From JBJHAX01 sp050480705 (GTDB lineage: Bacteria > Actinomycetota > Nitriliruptoria > Nitriliruptorales > Nitriliruptoraceae), in NCBI GenBank assembly GCA_050480705.1, contig JBJHAX010000002.1:70781-134780 (forward strand): DNA of 64,000 nucleotides. The letters run 5' to 3'. The notes beneath the pieces are model-generated. The model worked only from the letters and a program-made list of their open reading frames with translations, ran no database searches and was not told the DNA's origin. This document shows, one piece after another, positions 1-7,760 of this stretch. The stretch's first letter is position 1; each line of letters opens with the position of its first letter. A program made the translations under genes and the position numbers.

Positions 1-796
1 CCAGGATGACGGCGAGATAGAACATGCCGGTCGAGGCCTGGATGGAGCGGCCACCTTCCTTGGCCAGGCGCACGTTGAAGAAGGCGATGAGTGCGATGAG
101 CGCGAGCACGCCGAGTCCGAGCGTGACGGTCATCGCACCGATCCGCAGCATCGGCGCGAACGTCATCGCGCACTGCTCGTAGGCCGCACCGGTCAGCCCT
201 GCGCACGGCGGGGAGTTGCGTGCGGACAGCAGCACCGACGCCAGCCCCGCTCCGACCGCGCCCACGTTGACCCAGGCCATCCAGACCATGTACCGGTTGT
301 TCAGGCGCCGCTCGACGAGGTACCAGTGGCCGAGGATCATGCCGACCCAGATGCCCCCCATGAGCAGCGACCCGAGAGCGAGTTCCGTCATGCCCTGCGC
401 TACCCCGCCCGCACCGCCCCGATCGGCGCGGATGATGGCGAGCGGAGCGAACGACGCGAGCCCGGCAAGCGTTGCGAGCACGCCGATGATCCGGGCGATC
501 AGCGCCGGCACACGCACATACAGGGTGACCGATGCGAGCACGGTCAGACCGATGAAGGTGAACACGAGGCTCAGCGCGAGGTCACCGGTCGGCTCGAGGG
601 CGGTCTGCTCCAGTGTGCTGACCGGCCCTCGGAGCGAGGCGTGCGCGCCCCAGGCCAGCAGCGCGAGCGTCGCGCCGGTGAGCAGCTCGTAACCGTGGCG
701 CACGGCACCGAACGTCGGTGCGGCCCACAGCAGCGCGGACCCGCCCACGGCGGTCATGAGCAGGACGAGCGCCAGGACTGAGGCGGCAGCGGTCAC
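1..796 (-). CDS. Multi-pass membrane protein of unknown function (C-terminus cut by window edge)
   Basis: The reading frame starts at a GTG preceded by AGGAGC and stays open to the left edge, so about 265 residues are visible and the C-terminus is missing. At least seven hydrophobic segments can be read, roughly residues 3-25, 33-52, 72-95, 97-122, 137-160, 169-192 and 215-240. Segment 5 carries the motif GIWVGMILGHWYLVERRLNN, and the His-Trp pair at the membrane edge looks like a conserved feature rather than chance. A Cys pair sits in the loop between segments 6 and 7. I do not recognise the family, so no transported substrate or enzyme activity is proposed. The gene faces away from the thioesterase gene that begins 190 bp further on. 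Confidence 0.6.
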   Translation of the reverse strand, partial: MTAAASVLALVLLMTAVGGSALLWAAPTFGAVRHGYELLTGATLALLAWGAHASLRGPVSTLEQTALEPTGDLALSLVFTFIGLTVLASVTLYVRVPALIARIIGVLATLAGLASFAPLAIIRADRGGAGGVAQGMTELALGSLLMGGIWVGMILGHWYLVERRLNNRYMVWMAWVNVGAVGAGLASVLLSARNSPPCAGLTGAAYEQCAMTFAPMLRIGAMTVTLGLGVLALIALIAFFNVRLAKEGGRSIQASTGMFYLAVIL

Positions 797-985
797 GTGC
801 GCTCCTGAGGTCGTCGGGTGGTGGTGCGGGTGGTCGGCTGCTCGACACCGAGCGGGGGCGCTGCGCACCAGCCGAGCGTGCTGTGGCCGTGTGCGCCACG
901 ACGCGGTGCTGCAGGCGCCGTCGGCGCCGACGCTACCCTTCCGCAGCCGGTGCACGGCACCGTGGACGAGGCGAAGGCGCTGACG

Positions 986-1363
986 ATGGGCCGCTGTGAT
1001 CCGGGGCTCCGACACATCCGCACGCTCGATGTCACCGACGACCACACGGCAGCCGTCGTCGGTTCGGGCGACGTCCCTGCACTCGCCACGCCCGCGCTGC
1101 TCGCGCTCGCCGAGGGGGCGTGCGTGGATGCGATCGCGACCGACGTGGACGATGCGGACACCACGGTCGGCGTGTGGGCCGAGGTCGAGCATCTGCGTGC
1201 CGTACCGGTCGGGCACACCGTGTGCGCCACCGCGACGCTGATGGGCCATCACGGCCGGCGGCTCGAGTTCAGCGTGACCGTCGAGGACGGCGACGAACTG
1301 GTCGCAAAGGTGCGCCACCGCCGGGTGCTGGTCGATCGGGCGCGGTTCCTCGAGCGGCTCTGA
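986..1363 (+). CDS. FlK-type hotdog thioesterase family protein
   Basis: This 125-residue protein has the layout of the fluoroacetyl-CoA thioesterase (FlK) family: an N-terminal 'PGL..IRTLDVTDDHTA' strand, the SGDVPALATPALLALAEGA helix, and two later beta strands around 'VGHTVCATATLMGHHGRR'. Family members hydrolyse short or unusual acyl-CoA thioesters in the cytosol; the substrate cannot be read here. The ATG at 986 puts the conserved N-terminus at the start. An in-frame GTG at 962 would add eight residues, so the start is not certain. It converges on pepA with a 52-bp gap. A second, divergent FlK-like gene lies at 3558, so two members of the same small family flank pepA and a cupin gene. 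Confidence 0.72.
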   Translation: MGRCDPGLRHIRTLDVTDDHTAAVVGSGDVPALATPALLALAEGACVDAIATDVDDADTTVGVWAEVEHLRAVPVGHTVCATATLMGHHGRRLEFSVTVEDGDELVAKVRHRRVLVDRARFLERL

Positions 1364-1415
1364 CCACACGACGGGGAGTCGGCGTCCAGATCCGGTGGCG
1401 CGTCGGCGCGACGGG

Positions 1416-2900
1416 CTACAGCCCGCGTAGCCAGGCCACGAGCGTGCGCACCGGCGCACCGGTGCCACCCTTGCCGTATTCCGCGTAGGGCTCGTCGACC
1501 CATGCCGGCCCGGCGATGTCGAAGTGCGCCCACGCGATGTCGTCGCCGACGAAGTGGTGCAGGAACAACCCGCCGAAGATCGTGCCGGCCGCGCGTCCGC
1601 CGACGTTGCGCAGGTCGGCCACGGTGCCTTCGACGCGCTCGCCGTACTCGTCGGTCGCGAGCGGCAGGCGCCACAGCGGCTCACCCGCGTCGGCGGCGGC
1701 GGCGAGCAGCTGTCCGGCCAGCTCGTCGTCGTCGCTCATCATCGCGCTGATGCGATCGCCCAGCGCGACGACCGCGGCGCCGGTCAGGGTCGCGACGTCG
1801 ACGATGACGTCGGGCCCGATGCTGTTGGCGTGGGCGATCGCGTCGGCAAGTACCAGGCGGCCTTCCGCATCGGTGTTGATGACTTCGACGGTTGTCCCGT
1901 CGTGCATGGTGAGCACGTCGCTGACCCGCGTGGCGGTGCCTGACGGCATGTTCTCGGCGAGGGCGAGCAGTCCGGTGACACGGATGTTGAGCTCGAGCTC
2001 GGCCGCAGCACGCACGGTCGCCAGCACCGCCGCGGCGCCGGCCATGTCGACCTTCATGGTTTCCATGGAACTCGAGGGTTTGAGTGACAGGCCACCAGTG
2101 TCGAACGTGATGCCCTTGCCGACGAGGGCGACATGGCGCGTGGCGCCATCGGGTTGGTAGGACAGCTCAACCAGACGCGGCGGCGCGCTCGAACCCTGCC
2201 CGACGCCGATCATGCCGCCGTAGCCGCCTTCGGCGAGCGCATCCTCGTCAAGGACGGTGGTGCGCACCGGCAGGCCCGACACCGTCTGCAGCGCCCGCTC
2301 AGCTAGCTCCGGGGGCCGTTTGTCCTGTGGCGGGGTGTTGACGAGGTCGCGCGCGAGCGCAGCGGCGGCGCAGGTGACCTCGGCGACCGCGACGTGCGCC
2401 GCGACCTGCGTGGCGTCGGCGGCGGCGGTGTGCAGCGTCACCTGTTCGAGCCGGTGGGGTTTGGGGTCGGTGCGGTAGTCGACGAAGCGGTAGGAGCCGA
2501 GCAGCACACCTTCGACGAGTGCACGTACGCGCACGTCGAGGTCGAGCGCGGAGGGCAGGGCGATCGCGAGCCGGTCGATGCGTTCTACTGCGCCCGCAAC
2601 GGCCGCCGATGCGCGTCTGACCGCACTGGCGTCGAGGGCGTCCGACTTCCCGAGTCCGGCGACGAGGAGCGCCCTGGTCGCGTCACCGGAACGCAGCGGC
2701 ACCCACGCAAGCGACCCGGTCGAGCCGTCGAACGCGAGCGTGGCCAACTCGCGGGCCAGGTCGACGCCCGACGCGGCCGCAACCTGCAGCGCCGTCGCCT
2801 CCGGTGCGGGCGTCTCGTCGTCGCCCTGATACGCCCAGGTCACGAGGTGCTGCGCGTCAGCACGCTCGAGCGGTTGATCGGAGACGTCGACGGTCGGCAC
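1416..2900 (-). CDS. pepA: Leucyl aminopeptidase, M17 family
   Basis: This cytosolic di-metal exopeptidase removes N-terminal residues from peptides and may also act as a Cys-Gly dipeptidase. The 494-residue length is normal for the family. The C-terminal catalytic domain is complete: KGITFDTGGLSLK at residues 262-274 gives metal ligands K262 and D267 and catalytic K274; D285 follows in VDMAG; NTDAEGRLVLAD at 342-353 gives D344, E346 and catalytic R348. The N-terminal macrodomain-like region occupies about residues 1-160. The GTG start was chosen because AGGAAG lies just upstream and the protein then begins PTVDVSDQ. A longer open frame upstream is compositionally unlike a signal peptide and was rejected. 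It is transcribed towards the thioesterase gene, with a short inverted repeat (1412-1425) over its stop codon. Confidence 0.93.
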   Translation of the reverse strand: MPTVDVSDQPLERADAQHLVTWAYQGDDETPAPEATALQVAAASGVDLARELATLAFDGSTGSLAWVPLRSGDATRALLVAGLGKSDALDASAVRRASAAVAGAVERIDRLAIALPSALDLDVRVRALVEGVLLGSYRFVDYRTDPKPHRLEQVTLHTAAADATQVAAHVAVAEVTCAAAALARDLVNTPPQDKRPPELAERALQTVSGLPVRTTVLDEDALAEGGYGGMIGVGQGSSAPPRLVELSYQPDGATRHVALVGKGITFDTGGLSLKPSSSMETMKVDMAGAAAVLATVRAAAELELNIRVTGLLALAENMPSGTATRVSDVLTMHDGTTVEVINTDAEGRLVLADAIAHANSIGPDVIVDVATLTGAAVVALGDRISAMMSDDDELAGQLLAAAADAGEPLWRLPLATDEYGERVEGTVADLRNVGGRAAGTIFGGLFLHHFVGDDIAWAHFDIAGPAWVDEPYAEYGKGGTGAPVRTLVAWLRGL

Positions 2901-3063
2901 GCTGCTTCCTTTCCGTTCACGGCCAGGCGCCGCGTGGGCCGTGGCACGACGTGCCACGGCGCGGCTGCGGCCCGCGAGTGGACGCTCGGGACATCGCGGG
3001 AGACTACAAGCGGTGCGTGGTGTCGCCGTCGGGCAGGCGCAGCTGGCCACTACCCTGGGCTGC

Positions 3064-3561
3064 ATGAGCGACGACGGACATCTCAAGGACAGGGCAGCGA
3101 CCGACCTCGCCGTCCGTCCGGTCGACCTGCGCGACTACGTGACGTTCGACGAGCACGAGGCGCGCCGTGTGCGGGTGTTCGCGTCACCGCGCCTGGCACT
3201 GGACCTGTGGTGCATCCAGCCCGGGCAGGCAACCCCGGTCCTCCAGCACGACGACCGTGACGTCGTCTACACCGTGGTCGGCGGGCGTTCCTGGTTCGTC
3301 ACCGACGAGGGCGAGATCGGCCTCGATCCGATGGGAGCGATGCGCGTCGACGCGGGCGTGGTCCACGGGATCGACAACCGTGCACCGGATCCGCTCATCG
3401 TGCTCGCTGCGAGCTCACCACCGGGCGAGGAACTGCCGTCGTCGCCTGTCGCGACCGAGGCGCTGGCGGTGCGTGACGATCCGGACGGGACGGGACGCCT
3501 GCGACGCGCATGGGAAGCGCTGCTCGGCGTGGGGTCCTCGCAGCGTGGTGGACGATCGTGA
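3064..3561 (+). CDS. Cupin-fold protein
   Basis: The 165-residue protein contains one cupin domain, about residues 45-115. Motif 1 reads 'QPGQATPVLQHDDRDVVYTVVGG' in broken form and motif 2 is 'VDAGVVHGIDNRAPDP'. His and Glu ligands are only partly conserved (H in the first motif, H in VVHG), so metal binding is uncertain. Small stand-alone cupins include sugar-epimerase-like, dioxygenase-like and simple ligand-binding proteins; nothing here separates these. A TACCCT box at 3051-3056 lies 7 bp before the ATG, the spacing expected for a leaderless transcript. The last bases overlap the GTG of the next thioesterase gene (GTGA), so the two are probably co-expressed. Confidence 0.7.
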   Translation: MSDDGHLKDRAATDLAVRPVDLRDYVTFDEHEARRVRVFASPRLALDLWCIQPGQATPVLQHDDRDVVYTVVGGRSWFVTDEGEIGLDPMGAMRVDAGVVHGIDNRAPDPLIVLAASSPPGEELPSSPVATEALAVRDDPDGTGRLRRAWEALLGVGSSQRGGRS

Positions 3562-3962
3562 GGCCCGGGCCGCCACGAGGCACGTCGGTGAGCGTCGACG
3601 TCGACGTCACCGAGGCGATGGGCGCGGTCGTCGACGGACGGCCGGTCGGGGCGATGTACGGCACGCGTGCCCTGCTCGACCACATCGTCGGGTTGTGCCG
3701 GAGCATCGTCGAGCCTCACCTCGAGATCGGTGAACAGGCACTCGACGTCGCCGTGGACTTTAGGCACCGCTCGCCGGTGCCCGTCGGTGCACGCGTCACG
3801 CTCGACGCCACGGTCGCAGCCGTCGAACCGACCCGCCTGACCTGCGAGGTCATGGTCCGCCACAACGGCCTCGTCGTCGCACGGGGGACGCTGGAGCAGC
3901 ATCTCGTGCGACTCGACGAGTTCCGTGATCAGGTCGCGGCGTCGGAGGCGTCGGCCGACTGA
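3558..3962 (+). CDS. FlK-type hotdog thioesterase family protein (second copy)
   Basis: This 134-residue protein begins at a GTG that overlaps the cupin stop codon (GTGA), pointing to translational coupling. Starting there gives 'MRPGPPRGTSVSVDVDVTE', which matches the family's usual N-terminal RPG followed by beta strands. Later features are the long hotdog helix 'GTRALLDHIVGLCRSIVEPH' and the strand 'DVAVDFRHRSPVPVGARV'. A GTG at 3588 with an upstream GAGG is an alternative start. It is distantly related to the protein at 986-1363. The likely role is hydrolysis of an acyl-CoA or similar thioester; the substrate is unknown. Its 3' end overlaps the convergent SRPBCC gene by 34 bp. Confidence 0.65.
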   Translation: MRPGPPRGTSVSVDVDVTEAMGAVVDGRPVGAMYGTRALLDHIVGLCRSIVEPHLEIGEQALDVAVDFRHRSPVPVGARVTLDATVAAVEPTRLTCEVMVRHNGLVVARGTLEQHLVRLDEFRDQVAASEASAD

Positions 3963-4408
3963 GACGTGCCGGCGTCGACCAGACGGGCGAAGCGTCGCAG
4001 GGAACGGCCGAAGAGGATCGTCACGAACGGGCGCACGACAAGGCGTGCTCCGAGCGCACCGAACGCGCCGAGCGGAGGGTCGATCCACTCCGACCAGACG
4101 AGCCGTGTCGCCGCACCCGGAGCGTCGTGCAGTTCGAACGAACCGTGCCCACGGATCACGCGTCCGAGGTGGACGACATCGAGCCTGTGGTCGGGTTCCC
4201 ACCGGGTGACACGCATGACGTCATCGACGACGAATCCGAGCAGCCGGGTCGGGCATCGGATGGTCACACCGGTTCCTTCACGTCGCGGTGTGAGCACCTC
4301 GACCGAGATGGCGTCCATCATCCACGTGGACTGGCGCTCCCAGTCGGTGAGCATCGCCCAGACGCGCTCGCGTGCGGCAGCGACGTGGCATTCGACCTCG
4401 ACACGCAT
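3929..4408 (-). CDS. SRPBCC (START-like) domain protein
   Basis: The 159-residue protein reads as a single helix-grip domain: 'MRVEVECHVAAARERVWAML' at the N-terminus, then a beta sheet with 'GSFELHDAPGAATRLVWSEW' and a long C-terminal helix ending 'LRRFARLVDAG'. This is the pattern of polyketide-cyclase/dehydrase and lipid-transport superfamily members, which bind hydrophobic ligands or act as small cyclases. No catalytic residue can be named. The ATG at 4408 was chosen because the domain starts immediately there and GAGGAG lies upstream. Codons upstream of it encode an Arg/Ala/Pro-rich stretch typical of noncoding high-G+C DNA. The gene ends inside the 3' end of the convergent thioesterase gene. 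Confidence 0.72.
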   Translation of the reverse strand: MRVEVECHVAAARERVWAMLTDWERQSTWMMDAISVEVLTPRREGTGVTIRCPTRLLGFVVDDVMRVTRWEPDHRLDVVHLGRVIRGHGSFELHDAPGAATRLVWSEWIDPPLGAFGALGARLVVRPFVTILFGRSLRRFARLVDAGTSQSADASDAAT

Positions 4409-4655
4409 CCCCGGCGGCTCCTCTCGACGGTGGGTACACGCCGCTCGTGAAGCAGGCGCACCGCGACAGCATGCCGTCTGATCGCACGTGGCGACACGTG
4501 AGCGAACGGCCGCACCGATCCGGTCGGGCGGCCTGCCAGAAACGGTTAGGCTCGCTGCCGGCACGTGGCGCGCCCCGGCCGCCGGTCACCTGTGTGGCGG
4601 CGGCACCAAGGGTCGCTGCGCCGCGGTCGACAACAGACCACGAAGGGACAGTTCC

Positions 4656-5426
4656 GTGTTCGCCGACATCGACGGCAACGCCTTGCACTACGTGAGCTAC
4701 GGGGAGGGGCCCCCCGTGGTGATGCTCCACGGCCTGGGTGGCACCGCGAACATCTGGCACGGTGTGATGCAGATCATGCAGGACCATCATCACGTCATCG
4801 CGATCGACCTGCGTGGCCACGGCCGCAGCCACGGCAAAGGCAAATTCTCGATCGAAACCTGGGCCAAGGACGTCCAGAAGCTGATCCGTCACCTCGAACT
4901 GCCCGCGGTGACGCTGGTTGGCCATTCGCTCGGATCGATCGTCGCCCAGTACCTCGCGCAGTCCTCGCCCGACAACGTCGACCAGCTGGTGCTCGTCGGC
5001 GGGATTTCGTACTTCCAGCCGCCGACGGCCGACGCGTATCGCGAACGCGCCGACCTCGTCGAGGCCGACGGCATGGACGTGCTCGTCGACGCATGGATCG
5101 ACGGTGCGGTGTCGCCGCAGACACAAGCGTTGCATGCGGGCACGGTGGGGTTGATGCGCGACATGTTCCTGCGCAACGATCCCATCAGCTACGCGAAGTC
5201 GTGCCGGGCCTTGTCGAAGGCGCCGCAGATCCGGCGTGACGAGATCGGCCAGCCCACGCTCATGGTCACCGGCTCGCACGACCGCTCGACGCCGCTGGCG
5301 ATGGCCGAGGAACTCAAACGGTCGATCCCGGTCAGCCGTATCAAGGTGCTGCCCGACGTCGGCCACTGGTCGCCGCTCGAGGCACCGGGGCCGCTGGCCG
5401 CCGCGATCCTGGAGTTCCTGACCTGA
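4656..5426 (+). CDS. Alpha/beta-fold hydrolase
   Basis: This is a 256-residue single-domain alpha/beta hydrolase. The oxyanion region HGLGGTANIW follows strand 3, the nucleophile elbow is GHSLGS, the acid is the Asp in GSHDRSTP and the catalytic His is in VGHWSPLE. A cap domain lies between about residues 125 and 190. The family covers esterases, C-C bond hydrolases, dehalogenases and haloperoxidases, so the substrate is open. The GTG at 4656 follows GAAGGGA at a suitable spacing and gives the typical start FADIDGNALHY. A TAGGCT box at 4547-4552 may be its -10. The stop is only a few bases from the next gene's GTG, so it probably heads an operon with the FolP2-like gene. Confidence 0.85.
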   Translation: MFADIDGNALHYVSYGEGPPVVMLHGLGGTANIWHGVMQIMQDHHHVIAIDLRGHGRSHGKGKFSIETWAKDVQKLIRHLELPAVTLVGHSLGSIVAQYLAQSSPDNVDQLVLVGGISYFQPPTADAYRERADLVEADGMDVLVDAWIDGAVSPQTQALHAGTVGLMRDMFLRNDPISYAKSCRALSKAPQIRRDEIGQPTLMVTGSHDRSTPLAMAEELKRSIPVSRIKVLPDVGHWSPLEAPGPLAAAILEFLT

Positions 5427-5428
5427 CC

Positions 5429-6418
5429 GTGCCGACACCCGGTGATCCGCGCGAGTCCCCGGGCGAGCTGCGGTGCGACGCCCTGACGGTGCCGCTGCAC
5501 AGCCCCGGGGAATCCGACACTGCACGAGGTGGCGACACCCGACGTGCGGCGTGTCGCCTCGAGTTCGCGCGCGGCCCGCTCGATCTCACGCGCCGTTTCG
5601 CGATCATGGGGATCGTCAACCGCACCCCCGACTCGTTCTACGACCGTGGGGCGACCTTCGGGCTCGACGAGGCACTCGGGCATGCCCGGGCGATGGCGCG
5701 TGACGGCGCGGACATCATCGACGTCGGCGGTGTGAAGGGTGGTCCCGGTGTCGAGGTCACCGTCGACGACGAACTCGAACGGATCGTGCCGTTCGTCGAG
5801 GCGTTGCGCGCCGTCGACGAACGGGTGCTCGTCTCGGTCGACACGTTCCGTGCACCAGTCGCGGACGCGGCACTGGCCGCGGGGGCGGACATCGTCAACG
5901 ACGTCACGGGCCTGCACGACGAGGCACTGCTCGGCGTGGTCGCGCGCCACGACGCCGGCTATGTCGCGATGCACCACGGGGGCCGGCCCCGCACGCGACC
6001 GTTTCGCCGCCACTATCTCCCCGACGTGACCAGCGCGGTCGTCGCACACTGCCGGGAACTCACCCGGCGTGCGATCGCAGCCGGGATCGATCCCGCCCGG
6101 CTGATCGTCGATCCCGGTCACGACTTCCAGAAGACGACCGCGCATTCGCTCGAACTGTCCCGCCGCCTGCCCGAGCTCGCAGCGCTGGGATTCCCGGTCC
6201 TGGTGGCGTTGTCGAACAAGGATTTTCTCGGTGAGACACTGGGCAGGCCGCTCGACGAGCGGGTGGACGCGAGCATCGCAGCAGCGGTGTTCAACGTGCT
6301 GCGCGGCGCGAACATCGTGCGTGTCCATGAGGTCGCGCGGACGGCAGATGCCCTGCGCATGACCGAGGCCCTGTTGGGGTGGCGCGAGGCGACGACGAAC
6401 GTGCGTGGGCTGGCCTGA
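5429..6418 (+). CDS. Dihydropteroate-synthase-like protein, FolP2 type
   Basis: The protein is a pterin-binding TIM barrel. It carries 'IMGIVNRTPDSFYDRGATF' and 'IDVGGVKGGPG'. True dihydropteroate synthases usually have NVTPDSFSDGG and IDIGGESTRPG at these places. The NRTPDSFYD and GGVKxGPG forms are those of mycobacterial FolP2, which was reported not to replace FolP1 as a folate enzyme. Other barrel motifs are present: SVDTFRAPV, DIVNDVTG, IVDPGHDFQK and VALSNKDFLGE. The 329-residue length assumes the GTG 2 bp after the hydrolase stop; a second GTG at 5489 would remove a low-complexity leader, so the first 20-45 residues are doubtful. In mycobacteria folP2 lies beside glucosyl-3-phosphoglycerate synthase; here the next gene is a small Fe-S protein. 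Confidence 0.8.
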   Translation: MPTPGDPRESPGELRCDALTVPLHSPGESDTARGGDTRRAACRLEFARGPLDLTRRFAIMGIVNRTPDSFYDRGATFGLDEALGHARAMARDGADIIDVGGVKGGPGVEVTVDDELERIVPFVEALRAVDERVLVSVDTFRAPVADAALAAGADIVNDVTGLHDEALLGVVARHDAGYVAMHHGGRPRTRPFRRHYLPDVTSAVVAHCRELTRRAIAAGIDPARLIVDPGHDFQKTTAHSLELSRRLPELAALGFPVLVALSNKDFLGETLGRPLDERVDASIAAAVFNVLRGANIVRVHEVARTADALRMTEALLGWREATTNVRGLA

Positions 6419-6501
6419 CCCCCGCGGGGCAGGCGCCACGGGCCGCTGCGCGTCGTCGGACGGCCGGTACGGTTCGTGCAACGCGCCGACGAGGAGCAGC
6501 T

Positions 6502-6900
6502 GTGGCACGCGCCGGCATGCCCCGAAAGTTCGTGTTCGTCTGCCTCAACGAACGTCCCGAGGAACATCCGCGCCCGTCTTGTATCCGCAACGGCAGCGGC
6601 CGCGTCTTCGAGGCGCTGCGCGAAGAGACCGGACGGCAGGGGCTGGTCAACGTCAAGGTCGTGCCGTCCGGATGCATGGAGCCGTGCATGGTCGGTCCGG
6701 CCGTCTACGTCGCGCCCGACGACGTGTGGTACGGCGGGGTCACGGTCGAGGACGTCCCCGGGCTGGTCGAGCACCATCTCGCCGGCGACGAGCCGGTGGA
6801 GATACTGCGCATCGGCGCCGAGGAGTTCGAGCTGTCCCCTCTCGAGGGACGAAGCGACCTGCCTCCCGGCATGATTCCGCCGGCCGGCGACACCCGATGA
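6502..6900 (+). CDS. Thioredoxin-like [2Fe-2S] ferredoxin domain protein
   Basis: This 132-residue protein carries four cysteines in the pattern of thioredoxin-fold [2Fe-2S] ferredoxins: a Cys in FVCLNERPEE, a second 13 residues later in PSCIRNG, and a CMEPC pair after VVPSG. The following 'VYVAPDDVWYGGVTVEDV' is the strand and helix seen after the second Cys pair in this family. It should carry electrons in the cytosol; no partner is identifiable. The GTG at 6502 has GAGGAG 5 bp upstream and beats the ATG at 6517. The stop overlaps the next gene's start (ATGA). The neighbour is a nucleotide deaminase, so a dedicated redox partner is not obvious. Confidence 0.82.
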   Translation: MARAGMPRKFVFVCLNERPEEHPRPSCIRNGSGRVFEALREETGRQGLVNVKVVPSGCMEPCMVGPAVYVAPDDVWYGGVTVEDVPGLVEHHLAGDEPVEILRIGAEEFELSPLEGRSDLPPGMIPPAGDTR

Positions 6901-7379
6901 CGTCCCGGGCATCTTGGGACGAGTACTTCCTCGATCTGGCGACGGCGATCTCGAGCCGTGCGACCTGTTCGCGACGCAAGCACGGCGCGGTGATCGTCCA
7001 GGGTCGCCGCATCGTCGCCAGCGGATACAACGGTGGACCGTCCGGGTACCCGCACTGCCTCGACGGGGCGTGCCCACGGGCCACCTCTGCAGCGCCGCAG
7101 GGCCACGACTACGAGCGGTGCATCGCGATCCACGCGGAGGCGAACGCGCTGTTGTTCTCCTCCCCCGAGGAACGTGACGGTGCGTCGCTGTACTGCACGG
7201 GAGCGCCGTGCTTCGGCTGCGCGAAACTCATCGCCAACTCAGGCGTCGCCGAAGTCGTGGCCGCAGGTGGCCGCTACGACGAGTGGGACCGAACCCGCGA
7301 CTTCTTGCGCGACGCGGGCGTGCGCGTTCGCGTGCTCGACGGGTTGGAGGGAGCGCCGGTCCTCGACTTGTCGAATTGA
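6897..7379 (+). CDS. dCMP-deaminase-type zinc cytidine/deoxycytidylate deaminase
   Basis: The 160-residue protein has the zinc deaminase signature: IHAEANALL supplies the His ligand and the catalytic Glu, and CTGAPCFGC supplies two Cys ligands. The N-terminal 'SRATCSRRKHGAVIVQGRRI' and the extra loop with GACPRATS and HDYERC match the deoxycytidylate deaminase (ComEB/Dcd-like) branch rather than the short cytidine deaminases. The expected reaction is deamination of dCMP to dUMP for thymidylate supply. The ATG overlaps the stop of the ferredoxin-domain gene (ATGA). A strong GC hairpin lies about 60 bp after the stop and probably ends this transcription unit. Confidence 0.86.
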   Translation: MTSRASWDEYFLDLATAISSRATCSRRKHGAVIVQGRRIVASGYNGGPSGYPHCLDGACPRATSAAPQGHDYERCIAIHAEANALLFSSPEERDGASLYCTGAPCFGCAKLIANSGVAEVVAAGGRYDEWDRTRDFLRDAGVRVRVLDGLEGAPVLDLSN

Positions 7380-7441
7380 GGACGACGTGTCGCCCACGGG
7401 CGATGTGAAACAGGCGATGTGAAACGTCCCCGAACATGACA

Positions 7442-7469
7442 CGCCCCCCGGTGGGGGAACCGGGGGGCG
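7442..7469 (+). terminator. GC-rich hairpin, likely terminator after the deaminase gene
   Basis: Perfect 10-bp inverted repeat: CGCCCCCCGG at 7442-7451 and CCGGGGGGCG at 7460-7469, with an 8-nt loop. It lies 63 bp past the deaminase stop codon and before the next gene. There is no T-run, as is common for terminators in high-G+C actinobacteria. The hairpin is symmetrical, so a bidirectional role is possible. Confidence 0.6.
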
Positions 7470-7760
7470 GAAGATCGCCCGGGGCTTCGACCAGGATGCG
7501 TGGGATGGAGCGCATCCGGCGGTGGGAGAGCCGCCAATGGAGCGGGAGAGCGGTCGAGCGGATCCCGAGCGTTGCGCGGTGCCGGATGGGAGAGGGAGAG
7601 TCGGCTCCGCGCAAGTCTTCAGTTGTCAAGTCGGATGGCCGGGCGGTGGGAGATCCGCCGGATCGCATCCGGTTCAGACCACTTGGATCGGGTTCCTACG
7701 ATCGATGTCGTAGATTCCCTTCACCTTTGGCCTGACAACTGCTAATTTATCAGCCAATTC
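7470..7760. other. Repeat-rich regulatory gap before the MocR-type gene
   Basis: No gene is supported in this stretch. It contains: a near-identical hairpin unit twice, GGCGGTGGGAGAGCCGCC at 7518-7535 and GGCGGTGGGAGATCCGCC at 7642-7659; a 9-bp inverted repeat CAGTTGTCA (7620-7628) / TGACAACTG (7733-7741); and a palindrome CTACGA-6-TCGTAG at 7696-7713. The last 40 bp are clearly A+T-richer than anything nearby. Palindromes this close to a regulator gene suggest autoregulatory operators. That is inference from position only. Confidence 0.5.
7720..7748 (+). promoter_or_regulatory. Candidate promoter of the MocR-type gene
   Basis: TTCACC (7720-7725), a 17-bp spacer and TAATTT (7743-7748) form a sigma-70-like pair in an A+T-rich patch. 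The ATG is 13 bp after the -10 and has no Shine-Dalgarno match, so a leaderless or near-leaderless message is likely. The 9-bp TGACAACTG repeat falls inside the spacer. Confidence 0.35.

Noticed and set aside
1412..1425. Short inverted repeat CGGGCT/AGCCCG over the pepA stop as a terminator
   Set aside because: Six base pairs with a 2-nt loop cannot form a stable hairpin, so it is not listed as a terminator.
5189..6508. Minus-strand open frame opposite the FolP2-like gene
   Set aside because: FolP2 signatures are on the plus strand and the antisense product has no motifs.
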